Of a DNA stretch of 42,073 bases, positions 1 through 6,888 are shown in pieces; the stretch's first letter is position 1, and each line of letters opens with the position of its first letter. The notes under the pieces are model-generated. The model saw only the letters and a program-made list of their open reading frames with translations. It was not told the DNA's origin and made no database searches. The position numbers and the translations under genes are program-made. The stretch comes from Burkholderiales bacterium (GTDB lineage: Bacteria > Pseudomonadota > Gammaproteobacteria > Burkholderiales > JAHFRG01): positions 1 to 42,073 of the forward strand of contig DASZZH010000033.1 in NCBI GenBank assembly GCA_035543335.1, read 5' to 3'.

Positions 1-617
1 ACCAGCAACCGCAATCCTTCGAGTTGCTTGGGATTGAGGATGTCTTTGAACAATTCGTTGAAGTTGCTGAGCGTCACCAGTTTCCCTTGCGAGACGTCGC
101 CCAGATCCGGCCGCGTCGTCAGATAGATCGGTGCCGGGAACTCGGGCAGGAAATGATCCGGCAAGTCGAAGTCGAGGTCGAAGCGAGTTAGATCCCGATC
201 GGTCTGCTTCTTCGTTTCCTCGATGAGGAATTTGGGGAAGATCATTCCGCCCGCTTCGTGGTGGGGATGCGGCAGGGGGAAAAAGCCCGCTGGCCAGAGA
301 TCCTTGGTCTTGATGTCCTCTGGCGACATGGCGGCGAGCCTCTCCCATGTCATGTCCTTGGGCAGCTTCACGCGAACCCCCTCCTGCACGGGCTTCCCGC
401 GGGACATCGTGACACCCGGGGCAGCGCGGTCAGCAAGCTCGTAGCGCTCCGCGAGCAACGCCTGATGGCGCTTGGCGAACTCGGGTTTCTCCTGCTGCAA
501 GCGTTTGACCAGAGCGCTGAAGTCCTCCGCGGCGGTGGCACTGATCAGCGTGGCGCAGAGAAACAGCGCGGTGGCGGAGACGGCTGCGGACCAACGGATC
601 CTACGTTCGGATTTCAT
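1..617 (-). CDS. Secreted cytochrome-like protein, 3' end outside window
   Basis: An open frame of 205 codons runs off the left edge, starting at ATG 615-617 behind a good ribosome site (AAAGGAG, about 8 bases upstream). The product begins with a basic stretch (MKSERRIR), a hydrophobic segment and an Ala-rich cleavage-like site (ATAAEDF), so it is probably exported to the periplasm. The visible part has no CxxCH. Its sequence (LPDHFLPEFPAPIYLTTRPDLGDVS) resembles, from memory, proteins annotated as cytochrome B6 or multi-haem cytochrome-like in betaproteobacteria; the haem sites would lie in the missing part. It follows the attC-like site at 671-748 and so looks like the next cassette in the minus-strand array. 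The gene is certain; the product name is weak. Confidence 0.6.
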   Translation of the reverse strand, partial: MKSERRIRWSAAVSATALFLCATLISATAAEDFSALVKRLQQEKPEFAKRHQALLAERYELADRAAPGVTMSRGKPVQEGVRVKLPKDMTWERLAAMSPEDIKTKDLWPAGFFPLPHPHHEAGGMIFPKFLIEETKKQTDRDLTRFDLDFDLPDHFLPEFPAPIYLTTRPDLGDVSQGKLVTLSNFNELFKDILNPKQLEGLRLL

Positions 618-670
618 GGTTGTCTCCTTTCGAGTTTGTGATTGTAGTCTATGCTCACGGGGTCTGAGCG

Positions 671-748
671 GCCTAACGCCCAAGCTCAGGCGCGTCCTTG
701 TCGCCGCGAAGCGGCGACAAGGACGTCGGCTGGGGCGCCTTGTTAGGC
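671..748 (-). repeat. Integron attC-like recombination site 1
   Basis: The outer ends GCCTAAC (671-677) and GTTAGGC (742-748) are perfectly complementary and match the RYYYAAC / GTTRRRY consensus. Inside lies a weaker arm pair with unpaired bases (CCCAAGC near 680 against GCTGGGG near 729), then a perfect 14-bp stem (694-707 with 711-724) closed by a GAA loop. The length of 78 bp is normal for attC. It lies between the small membrane-protein cassette and the cytochrome-like gene. Confidence 0.75.
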
Positions 749-762
749 AGCAGGTGCAGCGG

Positions 763-984
763 CTAGCTCTTCTTGCTTCCAAAAAGCAGGAGCACGCCGC
801 CAATCACTATCGCCCCCACGCCAGCCCAAACTGGGACGTTGACCGTCTCCTTGTCCGTTACCGAAAGCTTGATCGGTCCCAGCGTGGCCTCATGGGTCTC
901 CTTGGTGTAGCTGAAACTGCCATACACCAACCCCAGGACGCCGGCCACGATCAGCACGATTGCCACAATCTTGACTGCGTTCAT
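763..984 (-). CDS. Small two-helix membrane protein
   Basis: This encodes 73 residues. The start chosen is ATG 982-984, because AGGAGG lies about 6 bases upstream; a longer open frame to 1146 has no such site. Two hydrophobic helices (about residues 4-23 and 51-69) flank a polar middle with the charged stretch SYTKETHEATLGPIKLSV. The protein ends in GSKKS. Similar short membrane proteins of unknown function are common in proteobacteria, often near other tiny stress-associated membrane proteins. It shares a putative cassette with the 48-residue gene upstream and ends 14 bases before attC site 1. No function is assigned. Confidence 0.7.
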   Translation of the reverse strand: MNAVKIVAIVLIVAGVLGLVYGSFSYTKETHEATLGPIKLSVTDKETVNVPVWAGVGAIVIGGVLLLFGSKKS

Positions 985-1120
985 TTCGTCTCCTCCTAGT
1001 AAAGAAACTCTTGGATCCCCACCACGGACAGCGCGCCAGGGAGTGACTATCAAAACCGGGACCGCGAGCAGCCGGACCGCTCTGCCCAGTGCCCCGCTGC
1101 ATAGAACCATTCCAGGGTCG

Positions 1121-1267
1121 TTACAGGCGTCGACCTTGAATGACACGAATCAGAATCACCACGACCGCGATGACCAAGAGGACATGAATGAATCCACCCA
1201 TGGTGTACGAGGTGACAAAACCCAGAAGCCAGAGGACAACCATGACGACTGCAATGGTCTCGAGCAT
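1121..1267 (-). CDS. lmo0937-family membrane protein (48 aa)
   Basis: The frame runs from ATG 1265-1267 to TAA 1121-1123 with AAAGGAG about 7 bases upstream. The peptide starts MLETIAVVMVVLWLLGFVTS, has a second hydrophobic helix (about residues 26-42) and ends in a basic tail (VIQGRRL). The pattern LWLLG-(F/L)-VTSYT-x-GG-(F/I)-IH followed by an aliphatic helix and IQGRR is typical of the lmo0937 family of two-helix membrane proteins, whose function is not known. It is upstream of, and probably cotranscribed with, the 73-residue gene in the same cassette. Confidence 0.75.
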   Translation of the reverse strand: MLETIAVVMVVLWLLGFVTSYTMGGFIHVLLVIAVVVILIRVIQGRRL

Positions 1268-1322
1268 TTTGCTTCTCCTTTTGCCATAACTTGGCGAATC
1301 GTAAATCTAGCGGCCCACTGCC

Positions 1323-1388
1323 GCCTAACGTGGAGCCAACCGGCGCGCGCCGCTTCTGCGCACGTCCGAGTTGGGCGCCGGGTTAGCC
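1323..1388 (-). repeat. Integron attC-like recombination site 2
   Basis: The ends GCCTAAC (1323-1329) and GTTAGCC (1382-1388) pair with one mismatch and fit the RYYYAAC / GTTRRRY rule. Inner arms GCCAAC (1335-1340) and GTTGGG (1370-1375) also pair. The length is 66 bp. It lies 6 bases after the stop of the coiled-coil gene at 1395, which is where a cassette attC should be. Confidence 0.7.
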
Positions 1389-1394
1389 GCTGAC

Positions 1395-2003
1395 TTATGG
1401 CACGGTGACTCGCAATGCCTCATGGCCAGCGCTTCCAATTGCGACCTGATCGCCCGATGCGAACTGCCACCCTTCAAGATGCCCCAATTCCGCCCTTGAT
1501 CCTGGCGCTATCTGGATTGACAACTGCTTTCGTAGGCCAGTGGTCGGATTATGGAGCGCGATGACAACAGGAAGCTGTTTGGATGAGTAATTGGAGAAGA
1601 TGCCAACCAATCCTCGACCCATCCCGGACCGCCGAAATTCGACGCGAACAGGAACAGCAGGCGGGCGCGCCTTTTCGCGCTCTAGTGCGGTTGTGGCCGA
1701 TTCAGCGCGAGATTTTTCCTCAGCCAAGACCTGTTCTTTCGCTTCCATCTCGGATTTGAGTTTGGTCGACTGAGCCGCGAGCGATTGAAGCTCAGTGCGT
1801 GCGGAGTTCAGATCGGTCTTCAATTCCGCAGCGCGAGCAACCTCCTTGGCCAATTCAGCCTTTGTGGCCGCGAGTTCCGTCGTGGCTTGAAAATAAAGCG
1901 CGGCGACTATGACCAGTCCGACCGCCAGCACCCCAGTCGCGATCACCGATGCAACAAATACAGGACTCCGCGCCGGCGTAGCTGCAGATGATTCTGAACT
2001 CAT
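1395..2003 (-). CDS. Single-pass membrane protein with coiled coil
   Basis: The product is 202 residues from ATG 2001-2003, preceded by GGAGGGG about 7 bases upstream; the upstream in-frame extension lacks a ribosome site. It has a short cytoplasmic N-terminus, one membrane helix (about residues 15-38), an Ala/Glu/Lys-rich coiled coil with heptad spacing (about 40-110), and a C-terminal globular part (about 115-202) with alternating beta-like stretches (VRVEFRRSGMGRGLVGIFSNYSS). The layout suggests a membrane-anchored periplasmic domain on a coiled-coil stalk. I do not recognise the C-terminal domain. attC site 2 follows its stop directly, so it is probably a cassette gene. Confidence 0.7.
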   Translation of the reverse strand: MSSESSAATPARSPVFVASVIATGVLAVGLVIVAALYFQATTELAATKAELAKEVARAAELKTDLNSARTELQSLAAQSTKLKSEMEAKEQVLAEEKSRAESATTALEREKARPPAVPVRVEFRRSGMGRGLVGIFSNYSSKQLPVVIALHNPTTGLRKQLSIQIAPGSRAELGHLEGWQFASGDQVAIGSAGHEALRVTVP

Positions 2004-2212
2004 GATGCGCCCCTCCCTGTGATTGTTCCTTGCAACGGCTAACTTAATGTCGACCGCCGAAAAACGGTGTCTAGATACCCTATTCTGCATCCGTCTTTGT
2101 CGTCCTTCAAGCTGATCAATCCGTTATGGGAGCATGGCACACTAAATGCCCTGACAAAACCCCGATTCGCATGCCAAAACCAGATAGGCCGTATTCGCGG
2201 CCACAAACGATA

Positions 2213-2309
2213 GCTAAACCCAGGCTCCTGGACCAGGTACGCGACGTGCTGCAGCGCGAGCACGTGGCAGGCTGCTTCCCCGCCGGTCCGCTCTATGCGC
2301 TGGTTAGTT
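2213..2309 (-). repeat. Possible degenerate attC site 3
   Basis: Minus-strand sequence ACTAACCAGCGC at its start can pair with GCCTGGGTTTAG at its end if single bases are bulged. The right end GTTAGTT (2303-2309) fits the consensus; the left end GCTAAAC (2213-2219) is off by one. It lies 38 bases past the stop of the 330-residue gene, the expected place. Weaker than sites 1 and 2. Confidence 0.35.
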
Positions 2310-2346
2310 GGCCCCATGGTACGGGCACGCACAATGTCGGAAACTT

Positions 2347-3339
2347 TCACTGTTTCCGGTTGCGACTACCGTGCATAAGTTGGCGGCGTTGCTGTCGGTT
2401 GAGTGTCTTTTCAACATCCTTGGTTAACAGATCCCTGGGGTTCCCTTGAGAAAGCTTCTCGGGAGATGTAACACGTAAAATCCTTTGTTCGTCAGGGGAT
2501 CCTCCGAGCTGGCGCAGTGCCTCGAAATTGTTTGAGGAAAAGAAGTTTTGTGCGTCTGTCAATACAGTGCGGGCGCGCGACATTTCGTCATCGAAGATTC
2601 GGGACCAGCTGTCCCATTCTATAAGTTTCTGGAGCTTTAGTGTGGCGAGCGGGGCATCGAGAAACTCTTGTGCTTTTCCAAGAAGCGTTGTGTGCAAGAG
2701 TTCATGCAGGTTGTGGTCAAAAGTTCGAATGCCTTGCAATTCAGCCACCCGAACCTCCTCATATCGAAACCGCTCACGGGGAACGTTCGGATTTAGTGCG
2801 CCCAGCCTTTCAATTTCCTCGTTCGACCGCTCCCTATGTGTGGTTACGGCCACGTCGCCGCGAGACGCGCGCCGGGAGAGTTCTTTGCTAAGGGTCGGGA
2901 ATATGCGCCTAAAATTCCGGCGCTGCTTACCAAGAACTTGGCTTTCGAGTTCACACCAAGTTCGTAGTTGAGGTAGTGCAGCATTGATCTTGGGCTTTTC
3001 AAGGCCGAGTCTCAGACGAAGCTCGGGCAGAAGCTTTCCCCGGGTGTAGCTCTCAACCCCATCAAGAAACCGTGTTCCGAAGTATTTCCCCCCGCATACG
3101 TGACCAATGTTTGTTTCGTCGCCGTTTTCGAGCTCCACCAGAAAACCGTCGTTGTGCCAAGTCTTACAGCTACCAATTCCACATTGCATCGGAACGTGCA
3201 GGTAGTAGGGTTTGATGATTCGCTTAAACGGGTTCCGTTCTGGAATCACGTCGTCGGTGTACCGCGGGCGAGAAGTGATATCCGCCGTTGACGTAATTCT
3301 CAACTCGTTGGCTTGTGGGGCTGGTGGATCGTCTGCCAT
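2347..3339 (-). CDS. Hypothetical protein with Cys/His cluster
   Basis: This encodes 330 residues. Near the N-terminus (about 53-83) it has a CxxxxC pair, a conserved-looking WHNDGF, then GHVCGG, spaced like a small zinc-binding knuckle (CGIGSCKTWH ... NIGHVCGGKYFG). The rest (about 110-330) is mostly helical and rich in Arg, Glu and Leu, with a highly basic C-terminus (RQQRRQLMHGSRNRKQ). I do not recognise a family, and no catalytic motif is evident. An N-terminal metal knuckle followed by a helical basic domain would suit nucleic-acid binding, which is inference only. It is the right-most gene of the putative cassette array, and an inverted-repeat operator candidate lies upstream at 3383-3398. 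Confidence 0.6.
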   Translation of the reverse strand: MADDPPAPQANELRITSTADITSRPRYTDDVIPERNPFKRIIKPYYLHVPMQCGIGSCKTWHNDGFLVELENGDETNIGHVCGGKYFGTRFLDGVESYTRGKLLPELRLRLGLEKPKINAALPQLRTWCELESQVLGKQRRNFRRIFPTLSKELSRRASRGDVAVTTHRERSNEEIERLGALNPNVPRERFRYEEVRVAELQGIRTFDHNLHELLHTTLLGKAQEFLDAPLATLKLQKLIEWDSWSRIFDDEMSRARTVLTDAQNFFSSNNFEALRQLGGSPDEQRILRVTSPEKLSQGNPRDLLTKDVEKTLNRQQRRQLMHGSRNRKQ

Positions 3340-3382
3340 ATGTTTGCAACGCAGGTCTGCTTTAAATTAGACCCTATTTATG

Positions 3383-3398
3383 GGGTAAAACATTACCC
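3383..3398. promoter_or_regulatory. Perfect inverted repeat, candidate operator
   Basis: GGGTAA-AACA-TTACCC is a perfect 6-bp inverted repeat. It is nested between an outer ACCC (3371-3374) and GGGT (3407-3410), in an AT-rich stretch unlike the surrounding GC-rich DNA. It lies 44 bases upstream of the 330-residue gene, where a promoter is expected. The symmetry suggests a dimeric regulator; none is identified. Confidence 0.35.
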
Positions 3399-3439
3399 AG
3401 AAATGAGGGTTAATTCTTAAACAACAATTTAGCACATTG

Positions 3440-3582
3440 CAGGTCGATGCAAAACGTTGCGAGCAGGCCGAGATGCTAGGCGCGGGCGAGCGAAAGGCGA
3501 GACAGTACAAAGAGAGTACGGCGAGCCTTGAGCGAGCGCGCAACACCGCAGATCGGCCGCGCAGCAGTATTGCATCGAGCTG
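3440..3582 (+). repeat. Palindromic intergenic element, copy A
   Basis: The outer arms CAGGTCGATGCAAAAC (3440-3455) and GTATTGCATCGAGCTG (3567-3582) are complementary at 14 of 16 positions. The interior is the family core: AGATGC, then GCGAG-GCGAGACAGTAC-(9)-TACGGCGAG, then GAGCGAGCGC, ending CGCAGAT and GCAGCAG just before the right arm. It lies between the cassette region and the Rieske gene, with no gene inside. Confidence 0.8.
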
Positions 3583-3602
3583 TCGTGGCTTGGGCCGCGG
3601 GG

Positions 3603-3641
3603 CCGCGTAGAGAACGTAAAGAGGACTGGGCCTCTACGCGG
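3603..3641. terminator. Stem-loop downstream of the Rieske gene
   Basis: CCGCGTAGAG (3603-3612) and CTCTACGCGG (3632-3641) form a perfect 10-bp stem with a 19-base loop, 31 bases past the Rieske stop on the minus strand. There is no clear T-run, so termination is possible but not shown. Confidence 0.35.
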
Positions 3642-3671
3642 GGCTCCGATGTCCCGAAGATCGGCGGGCTT

Positions 3672-3980
3672 TCAGATTTCGATTTCGATGCTATCGCCCG
3701 AAACCCTAACGTTGTACCGGGCAACCCCTTCGGGTGCCGGAGGCCCCAGCACTTCGCCGGTTGTCACATCGAAAGTCGCGCCGTGCCAGGGGCAGGTTAC
3801 CTCTCTACCCGCGAGCTCACCCTCCGATAGCGGGCCGCCTTTGTGGGTGCATGTGTCGTCGATCGCATAGTAGTCCCCGTCCACGTTGAAGAGGGCAATC
3901 TTTTTGCCGCTCACCTCTACCATCTTCCCCTGCCCGGGGGCGAGGTCCTCCGTCTTCAATACCTTCACGAATCCTGCCAT
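3672..3980 (-). CDS. Rieske [2Fe-2S] ferredoxin
   Basis: A 102-residue single-domain Rieske protein of the kind that supplies electrons to aromatic-ring dioxygenases or serves as a NirD-like subunit. The cluster ligands are visible as CTH (Cys44, His46) and CPWH (Cys63, His66), within CTHKGGPL and CPWHGATF. There is no signal peptide or membrane helix, so it is cytoplasmic. The length is normal for the soluble ferredoxin type. ATG 3978-3980 has AAGGAGGTGAG just upstream. It lies 12 bases after the remnant of a flavin/NAD reductase that would once have been its electron donor. With that partner broken, its present donor is unknown. No oxygenase gene is nearby. Confidence 0.9.
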   Translation of the reverse strand: MAGFVKVLKTEDLAPGQGKMVEVSGKKIALFNVDGDYYAIDDTCTHKGGPLSEGELAGREVTCPWHGATFDVTTGEVLGPPAPEGVARYNVRVSGDSIEIEI

Positions 3981-3992
3981 AGCTCACCTCCT

Positions 3993-4196
3993 TCAGTAGC
4001 CTTCAAATTCCTCAGACCGGACGCGCGTAGGATCTGCGCCCGCTTCGATCACGGCTTTGGTAATACCGGCGACCAGCCCCGGCGGTCCCGCGAGATAGAA
4101 GATTGGTGTGATGATATCCCCGATGTACTCACGTAGGAAGTCCGCATTCACATACCGCCGTTCTCCGTCCCAGGACTGCCGCGATCGGTTTAGCAT
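3993..4196 (-). pseudogene. C-terminal remnant of FNR-type reductase
   Basis: The 67-residue frame matches only the last part of ferredoxin-NADP reductase-like proteins: YLAGPPGLVAGI (the NAD-binding C-terminal segment) and the terminal acidic RSEEFEGY. Reductases of this family are about 230-250 residues; the FAD domain and most of the NAD domain are absent. In the frame of the remnant there is a stop (TAG) four codons upstream, and palindromic element B begins 15 bases upstream of the ATG. The simplest reading is that a deletion or insertion linked to element B removed the front of the gene. It is translationally coupled (12 bases) to the Rieske gene. Whether the fragment is expressed is unknown. 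Confidence 0.8.
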
Positions 4197-4210
4197 TCGA
4201 GTCTAACCGC

Positions 4211-4353
4211 CAGGCCGCTGAAAAACGTCACGAGGAAGCCAAGATGCGCGAAAAAAGTGAGCGAACGACGAGACAGTACAGAGGAAGTACGGCGAGGAAT
4301 GAGCGAACTTTTGACAAAGCAGATGGGGTCCGCAGCAGTTTTTCAGCGGCCTG
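4211..4353 (+). repeat. Palindromic intergenic element, copy B
   Basis: The arms CAGGCCGCTGAAAAAC (4211-4226) and GTTTTTCAGCGGCCTG (4338-4353) are a perfect 16-bp inverted repeat. The core (AAGATGC, GAACGACGAGACAGTAC-(9)-TACGGCGAGGAATGAGC, GCAGAT, CGCAGCAG) closely follows copy A although the outer arm sequences differ. The right arm ends exactly one base before the ychF stop codon (4354-4356), and the left arm is 14 bases from the reductase remnant. Confidence 0.88.
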
Positions 4354-5448
4354 CTAGACATTGAAGCGGAAGTGCACGACATCGCCATCCTGCACCACGT
4401 AATCCTTGCCTTCCAATTTCATCTTTCCCGCTTCTTTCGCTCCTTGCTCGCCCTTGCAGGCGATGTAGTCCGCATAAGCAATCACCTCGGCACGGATGAA
4501 ACCTTTCTCGAAATCGGTGTGAATCACGCCTGCTGCCTGCGGCGCGGTATCGCCCTTATGTATCGTCCAGGCGCGCACTTCCTTCGGGCCGGCGGTGAAA
4601 TAGGTTTGCAAGCCCAGCAAATCAAAAGCGACGCGAATTAAGCGGTTAAGTCCGGGTTCTTTCAGTCCCATATCGGCGAGGAACACCTGTTTTTCTTCCA
4701 GCGGCAAATCGGCGATTTCGGCTTCCAGCGCTGCGGATATCGCCACTACCGGAGCGTTTTCCATCTTGGCTTGTGCCCGCACCTGGTCAAGCAGTGGATT
4801 GCCCTCAAATCCATCTTCCGCGACATTGGCCACGTACATCGTCGGTTTCGCGGTCAATAAAAACAGCGGTTTCAGAACCGCCAACTCCTCCTTGGCAAGG
4901 CGCACGCTGCGTGCCGGCTTTGCCTGATCAAGCACGGGCTGAATTTTGTCGAGCATGGCAACGATGCGCTGCGCTTCCTTGTCGCCGCCCGTTTTCGCGA
5001 CCTTGGCGTAGCGCGCGTACTGCTTTTCGACTGTCGCCAGATCGGCGAGCGCGAGCTCGGTGTTGACGACCTCGATGTCGGCGACGGGATCAATCTTGCC
5101 GGCGACATGCACCACGTTCTCGTTCACGAAGCAGCGCACCACCTGCACCACGCCGTCGGTTTCGCGGATGTGGGCGAGAAACTGGTTGCCCAACCCTTCG
5201 CCTTTGGATGCGCCAGCCACCAAACCCGCAATGTCCACGAACTCAACCAGCGCAGGCTGGACTTTCTGGGGTTTCGCGATGTCGGCCAGCGCCTGCAAGC
5301 GCGCATCGGGCAACTCGACGATGCCGACGTTGGGCTCGATGGTGCAGAAAGGATAGTTCTCAGCGGCGATTCCCGCCTTGGTCAGCGCGTTGAACAAAGT
5401 GGACTTGCCGACGTTGGGCAAGCCGACGATCCCGCATTTTAAAGACAT
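4354..5448 (-). CDS. ychF: Ribosome-binding ATPase YchF
   Basis: A 364-residue OBG-family P-loop protein that, unlike its relatives, prefers ATP and binds the 70S ribosome. The P-loop GLPNVGKS is at residues 9-16, the switch region has [19 protein letters not shown], and the C-terminus carries the TGS domain ([25 protein letters not shown]). The length matches the family. ychF normally follows pth directly; here about 790 bases containing a four-helix-bundle gene and element C separate them. The sequence immediately before the ATG is the heptamer repeat (CACTCAACTCTCAAC), so there is no recognisable ribosome site. Its own 5' leader seems to have been replaced. Confidence 0.97.
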   Translation of the reverse strand: MSLKCGIVGLPNVGKSTLFNALTKAGIAAENYPFCTIEPNVGIVELPDARLQALADIAKPQKVQPALVEFVDIAGLVAGASKGEGLGNQFLAHIRETDGVVQVVRCFVNENVVHVAGKIDPVADIEVVNTELALADLATVEKQYARYAKVAKTGGDKEAQRIVAMLDKIQPVLDQAKPARSVRLAKEELAVLKPLFLLTAKPTMYVANVAEDGFEGNPLLDQVRAQAKMENAPVVAISAALEAEIADLPLEEKQVFLADMGLKEPGLNRLIRVAFDLLGLQTYFTAGPKEVRAWTIHKGDTAPQAAGVIHTDFEKGFIRAEVIAYADYIACKGEQGAKEAGKMKLEGKDYVVQDGDVVHFRFNV

Positions 5449-5480
5449 GTTGAGAGTTGAGTGTTCAGGGTTGAGGGTTT
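5449..5480. repeat. Heptamer repeat, left border of S23 gene
   Basis: A run of imperfect TTGAGNG-type heptamers (GTTGAGAGTTGAGTGTTCAG and onward) lies directly between the ychF start codon and the stop of the four-helix-bundle gene. Its inverted counterpart is at 5834-5866. Confidence 0.75.
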
Positions 5481-5829
5481 AGCGGCGCATTGATTTAATC
5501 AACCCGTTCAGTAATCCGAAAATCTCGTCGGTCAGCGCGCGGATTTGCTTTGCATCAGAAATCAGGCCTAGTTCCTCTGCGATCGTTATTTGCGTTTCGA
5601 GTTCAGCCAACGATCCACGGGCAATGTTTAAGAACTGGATGAACTCGCGTTTGGTACCCCTTGAGGAGCCCTCGGCGATATTGCTTGCTACAGATACTGC
5701 CGAACGACGCATCTGACTTGATAGCCCAAAACGCTCGGCACTCGGGAAGCCTTCGGAGATAGCATAGGCCTCTTTGGCAAGACGAATTGCTCTTTGCCAT
5801 ACAATCAAGTCGTGATAAGTGCGACGCAT
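5479..5829 (-). CDS. Four-helix-bundle protein, S23/IVP family
   Basis: A 116-residue protein with the typical opening (YHDLIVWQRAIRLAKEAY), the FPSAERFGLSSQMRRSAVSVASNIAEGSSR signature and a C-terminal helix (ALTDEIFGLLNGLIKSM). This matches the family first seen inside 23S rRNA intervening sequences and also found as isolated chromosomal genes. Members form pentameric bundles and are related to Avd of diversity-generating retroelements; their cellular role is unclear. No reverse transcriptase or variable repeat is present here. The gene is bordered on both sides by inverted runs of CTCAAC heptamers and interrupts the normal pth-ychF pair, which suggests it arrived as a unit. Confidence 0.9.
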   Translation of the reverse strand: MRRTYHDLIVWQRAIRLAKEAYAISEGFPSAERFGLSSQMRRSAVSVASNIAEGSSRGTKREFIQFLNIARGSLAELETQITIAEELGLISDAKQIRALTDEIFGLLNGLIKSMRR

Positions 5830-5833
5830 CGAT

Positions 5834-5866
5834 AACTCTCAACACTCAACTCTTAACCCTCAACAC
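5834..5866. repeat. Heptamer repeat, right border of S23 gene
   Basis: The run CTCTCAACACTCAACTCTTA and onward repeats CTCAAC(A/T/C) with period 7. It is the inverted partner of 5449-5480, so the four-helix-bundle gene sits between inverted heptamer arrays. The right end touches the TTAG duplication of element C. Confidence 0.75.
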
Positions 5867-6241
5867 TTAGGGAACCTCTGATTAAGTCCTCCGCGAATTG
5901 CGTTGCAGGTAAAATGCGGATGAATGCGAGGCGCGCGACGAAGGTCGTAGCTGGGACTACGAAGCCGAGGAGGGCCCGCGTAGCGTCCGCACCTGCGAAG
6001 CTGTGCAGCGGAGCGGGCCAGCGCTCGCCTTCGCGGTCGCACGTGCCGAGGCTCCACGCTCCGGCGAGCACGACGCAGACGCCGCATTTTACCGCAACCC
6101 GGAGGGACGGGACTTTCCGGGCGGTCTGCTTTGTCGCTCGGCTTGCCAAGGGGGATGACCCTTGGCTGCGCCTCGCTTCGCGCATCCCATCCCGGAAAAC
6201 CGCCGTCGCAACCGCGTGGGACTTAATCAGAGGTTCCTTAG
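5867..6241 (+). mobile_element. MITE-like palindromic element, copy C
   Basis: Terminal inverted repeats of 19 bp, GGAACCTCTGATTAAGTCC (5871-5889) and its perfect complement (6219-6237), are flanked by TTAG on both sides (5867-5870, 6238-6241), a clear target duplication. Inside are stem 1 (AAAATGCGG 5911-5919 with CCGCATTTT 6082-6090) around the family core, and stem 2 (6106-6121 with 6191-6207, GACTTTCCGGG with CCCGGAAAACC). Compared with copy F it carries about 97 extra bases (5973-6070), themselves with short inverted repeats. No transposase is encoded. The right TTAG supplies the stop codon of pth (TAA on the minus strand). Confidence 0.9.
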
Positions 6242-6810
6242 GTCGGCTTCGTATGAAGCCGCAGCATTGCTGCTTGGTGTTTGCCTTCTGCAATCAGCGG
6301 CCAGACTTCAAGGCTTTGGTGAATGGCCTGCTCGATGAGCTTTTTTTCTCCGGCACGCGGGTGATCGAGCACGTAATCAACCACCAGCGCTTTTTCTCCG
6401 GGATGGCCGATGCCGATGCGCAACCGCCAGAAATCCTGCGTGCCCAGATGCGCAGCGATATCCTTGAGACCATTGTGGCCGGAAACGCCGCCGCCCTGCT
6501 TCAGGCGCGCCACGCCCGGAGGCAAATCGAGCTCGTCATGCACCACTAAAATCTCTGCGGCGGGAATTTTGTAAAATCTGGCGAGCGCGCCGACGGCGCG
6601 GCCGCTGTCATTCATGAAGGTCTGCGGCTGCATCAGCCAGCATTCTTCGCCTTCGCGGCCAAGCTGTCCCAGACGCGCATGAAAGCGCGCCTCTGCCTTG
6701 AGCGTCACGCGCTTTTCCGCGACCAGACGCTCAAGCCAGCGGAAACCGGCGTTGTGCCGGTTGGCCGTATGTTCCTTGCCGGGATTACCCAGACCGACGA
6801 CCAGTTTCAT
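6238..6810 (-). CDS. pth: Peptidyl-tRNA hydrolase
   Basis: The 190-residue enzyme releases peptides from peptidyl-tRNA after premature ribosome drop-off. The N-terminus KLVVGLGNPGKEHTANRHNAGF holds the conserved Asn10 and the catalytic His at about residue 19; the Asp of VVHDELDLPPG and the motif GGGVSGHNGLKDI are also present. The size is normal. It follows rplY, a common pairing. Its stop codon TAA lies inside the TTAG target duplication of element C, so the insertion took place exactly at the end of the gene; the last residues (RLHTKPT) may have been altered slightly. Confidence 0.97.
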   Translation of the reverse strand: MKLVVGLGNPGKEHTANRHNAGFRWLERLVAEKRVTLKAEARFHARLGQLGREGEECWLMQPQTFMNDSGRAVGALARFYKIPAAEILVVHDELDLPPGVARLKQGGGVSGHNGLKDIAAHLGTQDFWRLRIGIGHPGEKALVVDYVLDHPRAGEKKLIEQAIHQSLEVWPLIAEGKHQAAMLRLHTKPT

Positions 6811-6831
6811 TTTTCTTTCTTTGGATGAACA

Positions 6832-6867
6832 AAGCCCGCCAGTTCGTTAATAAAGCACGGCGGGCTT
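6832..6867 (-). terminator. Rho-independent terminator-like hairpin after rplY
   Basis: AAGCCCGCC (6832-6840) pairs perfectly with GGCGGGCTT (6859-6867), and on the minus strand the stem is followed by TTTGTTC. It lies between rplY and pth, so it may reduce transcription into pth rather than block it. Confidence 0.6.
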
Positions 6868-6888
6868 CGCAAGATCAAACAAAAGGAA

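Noticed and set aside
2035..2045. GCTAAC as the end of a further attC site
   Set aside because: Its only partner (GTTAG near 2303) is 270 bases away, too far for attC, and no inner arms pair.
2039..2350. 103-codon minus-strand frame
   Set aside because: It overlaps the possible attC site and the end of the 330-residue gene, has no ribosome site of its own and reads like translated cassette-border sequence.
5479..5829. Diversity-generating retroelement (Avd homologue)
   Set aside because: No reverse transcriptase, template repeat or variable repeat is present nearby; the gene fits the S23/IVP group.
5853..6293. 146-codon minus-strand frame through element C
   Set aside because: It overlaps the end of pth in another frame and lies in the mobile element.
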